Assembly (NCBI GenBank): GCA_947483345.1
Contig: CANKNL010000151.1
Location: 1-7,490, forward strand
Direction: 5' to 3'
From: Chitinophagaceae bacterium
GTDB taxonomy: Bacteria > Bacteroidota > Bacteroidia > Chitinophagales > Chitinophagaceae
Length of the DNA: 7,490 bases
Position numbers and translations under genes: made by a program. Positions 4,555-7,490 of the stretch are shown piece by piece (the stretch's first letter is position 1; each line of letters starts with the position of its first letter). Under the pieces are notes generated by a model. It had not been told where the DNA came from. It saw only the letters and a list, made by a program, of their open reading frames with translations, and made no database searches.

Positions 4555-7206
4555 ATGGAATTGACTAAAAATTTTGAGCCCAAAGCCATAGAAGACAAAT
4601 GGTATAAACATTGGCTGAGCCAGCGCTATTTTAACAGTAAGCCCGATGACAGGCCCGCCTTTACTGTGGTAATACCCCCACCAAATGTAACCGGTGTATT
4701 GCATATGGGACATACATTGAATGAAACCGTGCAAGACATATTGGTACGCAAGGCCCGTATGAGTGGCTTTAATGCCTGCTGGGTGCCCGGCAGCGATCAT
4801 GCTTCCATTGCAACCGAAGCCAAAGTAGTGGCCATGCTTAAAGAAAAAGGCATAGATAAAAACAGTTTAACCAGAGCCGAATTTTTAAAATATGCTTTTG
4901 AATGGAAAGATAAATACGGGGGCATCATCTATAACCAGATTGAAAGATTAGGCTGCAGCGTGGATTGGGACAGAACCACGTTCACCATGGATGACCATTA
5001 TTACAAAGCGGTTATAAAAGTTTTTATCGACCTGTATAATAAAGGTCTGATTTATCGTGGAGCAAGAATGATCAATTGGGATTCGGCTGCTAAAACGGCC
5101 TTGAGCGATGAAGAAGTGGAGTACAAAGAACTAGCCGGCAAACTCTATCATCTCCGCTACAAACTAGATACAGAGAAAGAGGCCTACATCAGTATTGCCA
5201 CACAACGCCCCGAAACCATTATGGGTGATACCGCCATCTGCGTAAATCCCCAAGATGACCGTTACAAACATTTACAAGGGGCTTATGCATTTGTACCATT
5301 GATCAACCGCCGCATACCTATTATTTTTGATGAGTATGTTGACCTTGAATTTGGAACCGGTGCCCTGAAAGTTACACCGGCACACGATATTAACGATTAT
5401 AACCTGGGTCTCAGGCACCACCTGGAAGTTGTTGACACCATTAATGAAGATGGTACCATGAGTGCCGCCGCACAAATTTATATTGGTGAAGACCGTTTTG
5501 CAGCCCGCAAAAAGATCATTAAAGAACTTGAAGAAAAAGGGTTTTTAATAAAGGAAGAAGATTACACAACAAGGCTGGGTTACAGCCAAAGAACCGGCGT
5601 AGTTGTAGAACCCAGAATCAGTACGCAATGGTTTGTGAAAATGAAAGACCTGGCGGGGCCAGCATTGAAAGCCGTTGTTGATGGTGAAATAAAAATTCAT
5701 CCCGGTGATAAATTTTTAGCCACTTATAAATATTGGTTAGAAAATGTAAAAGATTGGTGTATCAGCCGGCAACTTTGGTGGGGGCAGCAAATACCGGCAT
5801 GGTATGATGCTGAGGGAAAAATGGTGGTTGCTGAAACCATAGAGGAAGCTTTTGAAAAATTTAAAAGTCAAGAGTCAAAAGTTAAAATTGAAGAGATTAA
5901 GCAAGACGCTGATGTTTTAGATACCTGGTTCTCTTCCTGGCTTTGGCCCACTCAGGTTTTTAAAGGCATTACAGAACCCGGCAATGAAGAGGTAAAATAT
6001 TATTATCCCGGTTCGGTGTTGGTAACCGGCCAGGATATTATTTTCTTTTGGGTGGCCCGGATGGTGATGGCAGGCATGGCCTATGAAAAGCAGATACCGT
6101 TTAAAGATGTTTATTTCACCGGCATGGTTAGAGATAAGCTGGGACGTAAGATGAGCAAGAGCTTGGGCAACAGTCCGGATCTTTTAGAACTGATTGATAA
6201 ATATGGCGCAGATGCCGTGAGGTTTGGTATCATGGTTTCTTCACCGGCAGGCAATGATTTGATGTTTGATGAAAACAGTTTGGAGCAAGGCAGAAACTTT
6301 AATAATAAAATTTGGAATGCCCTGAAGTTGGTTAAGATGTGGGAAGGCAGGCAGTTGGCAGTGGGCAGTGGGCAGTGGGCAGTGGGCAGTGGGCAGTTGG
6401 CAGTGGGCGGTTTTGCGATTGATTGGTTTGACAATCGTTTAACTAAAATAAAGGCAGAAGTGGATGACTTAATGAAGCAGTTCCGCTTGAGCGAAGCTTT
6501 AAAAACAATCTACTCATTAATATGGGATGATTTCTGCAGTTGGTATCTGGAATGGATCAAGCCTGGTTTTGAACAACCCATTGATGCAGATGTCTACAAT
6601 AAAACAATCTATTACTTTGAAGCACTGATGCAGTTATTGCATCCATTTATGCCATTTGTTACCGAAGAGATCTATCATTTATTAAAAACCCAGACCGATG
6701 ATCTCTGTGTTAAACAATACGGCGTGCTTAAACCGTTTGATAAAAATATACTGGCACAGGGCGAATTACTGAAACAGGTTATCACAACTATTCGTGATGG
6801 TAGAAATAAAAATCAGCTTAAACCAAAAGAGACCATTAAACTGTTTATTGAAACAGATTCAAAAGAAAGCTACAGCTCTATAGAAAACATTTTATGTAAA
6901 CAGGTTAATGCAGATGAACTTTTATTTACCCGGGAAGCCATTGCCAATACCATTGTTGTGGCGGTTGAAAAAGAAAAGTTTTATATCAAAACAGATAAAG
7001 CACTGGATACGGCCACTTTAAAAGATGATTTACTGAAAGACCTGGAACATCAGAAAGGCTTTTTAATTGCAGTAGAAAAAAAATTAAACAACGAGCGCTT
7101 TGTGCAAAATGCAAAACCAGATGTGTTGGCACTTGAACAGAAAAAGAAAGCCGATGCCGAAGCCAGGATAAAGACCATCGAGGAAAGCCTGTCAACAATC
7201 AGTTAA
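4555..7206 (+). CDS. valS: Valyl-tRNA synthetase (883 aa)
   Basis: Class I aminoacyl-tRNA synthetase that charges tRNA-Val with valine in the cytoplasm, with hydrolytic editing of mischarged threonine. Motifs in order: PPPNVTGVLHMGH with the HIGH-type signature HMGH at 50-53; PGSDHASIATE (78-88); editing (CP1) domain about 195-335 with TQRPETIMGD (from 216) and FGTGALKVTPAHD; DWCISRQLWWG (from 400); DVLDTWFSS; KMSKS at 532-536; anticodon-binding domain from about 620 with WYLEWIKP and LLHPFMPFVTEE; and a Lys/Glu-rich C-terminal coiled-coil arm about 821-883 that contacts the tRNA elbow in this family. The length matches bacterial ValRS plus a small insertion. That insertion is odd: residues 600-618 read as a GSGQWAV-type repeat encoded by heptamers, between the catalytic core and the anticodon-binding domain. 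Residues 437-445 come from another degenerate heptamer tract. All catalytic motifs are intact, so the enzyme should be active. The ATG at 4555 lies 29 bases after a -7 element, and MELTKNFEPKAIEDKWY is the normal ValRS N-terminus. Confidence 0.98.
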   Translation: MELTKNFEPKAIEDKWYKHWLSQRYFNSKPDDRPAFTVVIPPPNVTGVLHMGHTLNETVQDILVRKARMSGFNACWVPGSDHASIATEAKVVAMLKEKGIDKNSLTRAEFLKYAFEWKDKYGGIIYNQIERLGCSVDWDRTTFTMDDHYYKAVIKVFIDLYNKGLIYRGARMINWDSAAKTALSDEEVEYKELAGKLYHLRYKLDTEKEAYISIATQRPETIMGDTAICVNPQDDRYKHLQGAYAFVPLINRRIPIIFDEYVDLEFGTGALKVTPAHDINDYNLGLRHHLEVVDTINEDGTMSAAAQIYIGEDRFAARKKIIKELEEKGFLIKEEDYTTRLGYSQRTGVVVEPRISTQWFVKMKDLAGPALKAVVDGEIKIHPGDKFLATYKYWLENVKDWCISRQLWWGQQIPAWYDAEGKMVVAETIEEAFEKFKSQESKVKIEEIKQDADVLDTWFSSWLWPTQVFKGITEPGNEEVKYYYPGSVLVTGQDIIFFWVARMVMAGMAYEKQIPFKDVYFTGMVRDKLGRKMSKSLGNSPDLLELIDKYGADAVRFGIMVSSPAGNDLMFDENSLEQGRNFNNKIWNALKLVKMWEGRQLAVGSGQWAVGSGQLAVGGFAIDWFDNRLTKIKAEVDDLMKQFRLSEALKTIYSLIWDDFCSWYLEWIKPGFEQPIDADVYNKTIYYFEALMQLLHPFMPFVTEEIYHLLKTQTDDLCVKQYGVLKPFDKNILAQGELLKQVITTIRDGRNKNQLKPKETIKLFIETDSKESYSSIENILCKQVNADELLFTREAIANTIVVAVEKEKFYIKTDKALDTATLKDDLLKDLEHQKGFLIAVEKKLNNERFVQNAKPDVLALEQKKKADAEARIKTIEESLSTIS
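5863..5890 (+). repeat. Degenerate AAAAGTC heptamer tract inside valS
   Basis: Four consecutive 7-base units read AAAAGTC, AAGAGTC, AAAAGTT and AAAATTG, with a fainter fifth, AAGAGAT (5891-5897). They encode KSQESKVKI (437-445), in the variable linker between the WWG region and the DVLDTWFSS motif. Because 7 is not divisible by 3, perfect units would give a 21-base, 7-residue KSQKSKV period. The decay of the units suggests an older insertion, but Lys/Glu-rich coding DNA can imitate this pattern. Confidence 0.45.
6347..6410 (+). repeat. GCAGTGG heptamer tandem repeat inside valS
   Basis: Eight exact-length 7-base units run from 6351 to 6406: GCAGTTG, five copies of GCAGTGG, GCAGTTG, GCAGTGG. 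A partial unit (GGCAG) precedes them and a decayed GCGGTTT follows. Three units make 21 bases, so the translation repeats every seven residues (QLAVGSG/QWAVGSG) at 600-618. The reading frame continues into FAIDWF, so the whole insertion keeps the frame. The tract is G-rich compared with the AT-rich surroundings. It is a microsatellite-like element and could change in copy number. Confidence 0.95.
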
Positions 7207-7263
7207 AACTTAAACGGGAACCCATTTGTTACGTAAATTCGTTTAAAACTATAATCAGAAACT

Positions 7264-7490
7264 ATGGTACCTGTTTTAAAATATTTTCTACCCGTTGTTT
7301 TTTCGCTCAGCGTCACAACCGGTTTGGCGCAAAAGCCAACCACCGTTAAGCCGGCAACCTTTCAAAAATTTACACCTCCTAAGTTAACCACTGTCTTAGG
7401 TATACGATCTGATTCAGCTGTTGTTTATTTAGAAGAAGCCCTGCAGTTGGTTAAATTACCATTGAAAATTACAGATGATAAAAAAAATGT
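7264..7490 (+). CDS. Partial secreted protein of unknown function (5' end, runs off right edge)
   Basis: An open frame starts at ATG 7264 and continues to the window edge (75 full codons plus two bases). The N-terminus MVPVLKYFLPVVFSLSVTTGLAQ is a typical signal peptide with one basic residue, a hydrophobic core and cleavage probably after GLA (residue 22), giving a mature start at QKPTTVK. The lack of a cysteine at the cleavage site argues against a lipoprotein. The mature part begins with a Thr/Pro/Lys linker (KPATFQKFTPPKLTTVLG) and then SDSAVVYLEEALQLVKLPLKITDDKKN, which looks like the start of a folded domain. The protein is therefore periplasmic or surface-located. It lies 57 bases after valS with no terminator between them, so it may be transcribed with valS. 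I do not recognise the family with confidence; gliding or secretion accessory proteins of Bacteroidota are possible, but this is speculation. Confidence 0.75.
   Translation, partial: MVPVLKYFLPVVFSLSVTTGLAQKPTTVKPATFQKFTPPKLTTVLGIRSDSAVVYLEEALQLVKLPLKITDDKKN

Noticed and set aside
6347..6410. Possible CRISPR-like array
   Set aside because: Units are 7 bases long, directly adjacent without spacers, and translated inside valS.
6111..6434. Minus-strand open frame rich in PLPTA/HCPLPTA repeats
   Set aside because: It is the antisense of the GCAGTGG heptamers within valS; the heptamer has no stops on either strand, so the open frame is an artefact.
4555..7206. Frameshift or pseudogene caused by the repeat in valS
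   Set aside because: The frame stays open and both the upstream KMSKS and the downstream anticodon-binding and coiled-coil parts are intact.
7225..7241. TTTG and TAAATTCG before the right-edge gene as a promoter pair
   Set aside because: The spacing is only five bases and the -7 match has a mismatch in the key TTTG part.
7210..7246. Inverted repeat TTAAACG ... CGTTTAA after valS
   Set aside because: The 7-bp AT-rich arms are separated by 23 bases and there is no T tract; not a convincing terminator.

Overview
The window looks like an ordinary chromosomal segment of a Bacteroidota bacterium, most likely a Chitinophagaceae-type member. The reasons are the exact or near-exact TAnnTTTG -7 promoter elements, A-rich gene starts without Shine-Dalgarno sequences, an EF-G2-type translation factor of the Bacteroides/Thermus kind, and heptamer repeats of a type I associate with this phylum. 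The genus assignment is inference; no rRNA or other marker is present.

Layout: (1) 1-765, minus strand, a 5' fragment of a secreted or outer-membrane beta-barrel-like protein that runs off the left edge. (2) 766-1246, a 481-bp AT-rich divergent intergenic region with two candidate -7 elements and a clean dyad at 999-1022. (3) 1247-1603, a small helical protein of unknown function, followed by a GC-rich hairpin. (4) 1681-3813, a complete EF-G paralogue (EF-G2 type) with altered GTPase motifs but a well-kept translocation domain, closed by a strong intrinsic terminator. (5) A zinc-ribbon protein whose real start is probably 3961. (6) 4555-7206, valyl-tRNA synthetase, intact, carrying an in-frame GCAGTGG heptamer tract in a surface linker and a second, degenerate AAAAGTC heptamer tract. 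(7) 7264 to the right edge, the 5' end of a secreted protein of unknown function.

Two genes serve translation (EF-G2 and ValRS), but the terminator after EF-G2 and the separate -7 elements before the zinc-ribbon gene and valS suggest that these genes are transcribed separately rather than as one operon. I see no mobile element, CRISPR array, RNA gene or defence system. The observations most worth following are the non-canonical GTPase signature of EF-G2 and the heptamer repeats translated inside an essential synthetase.
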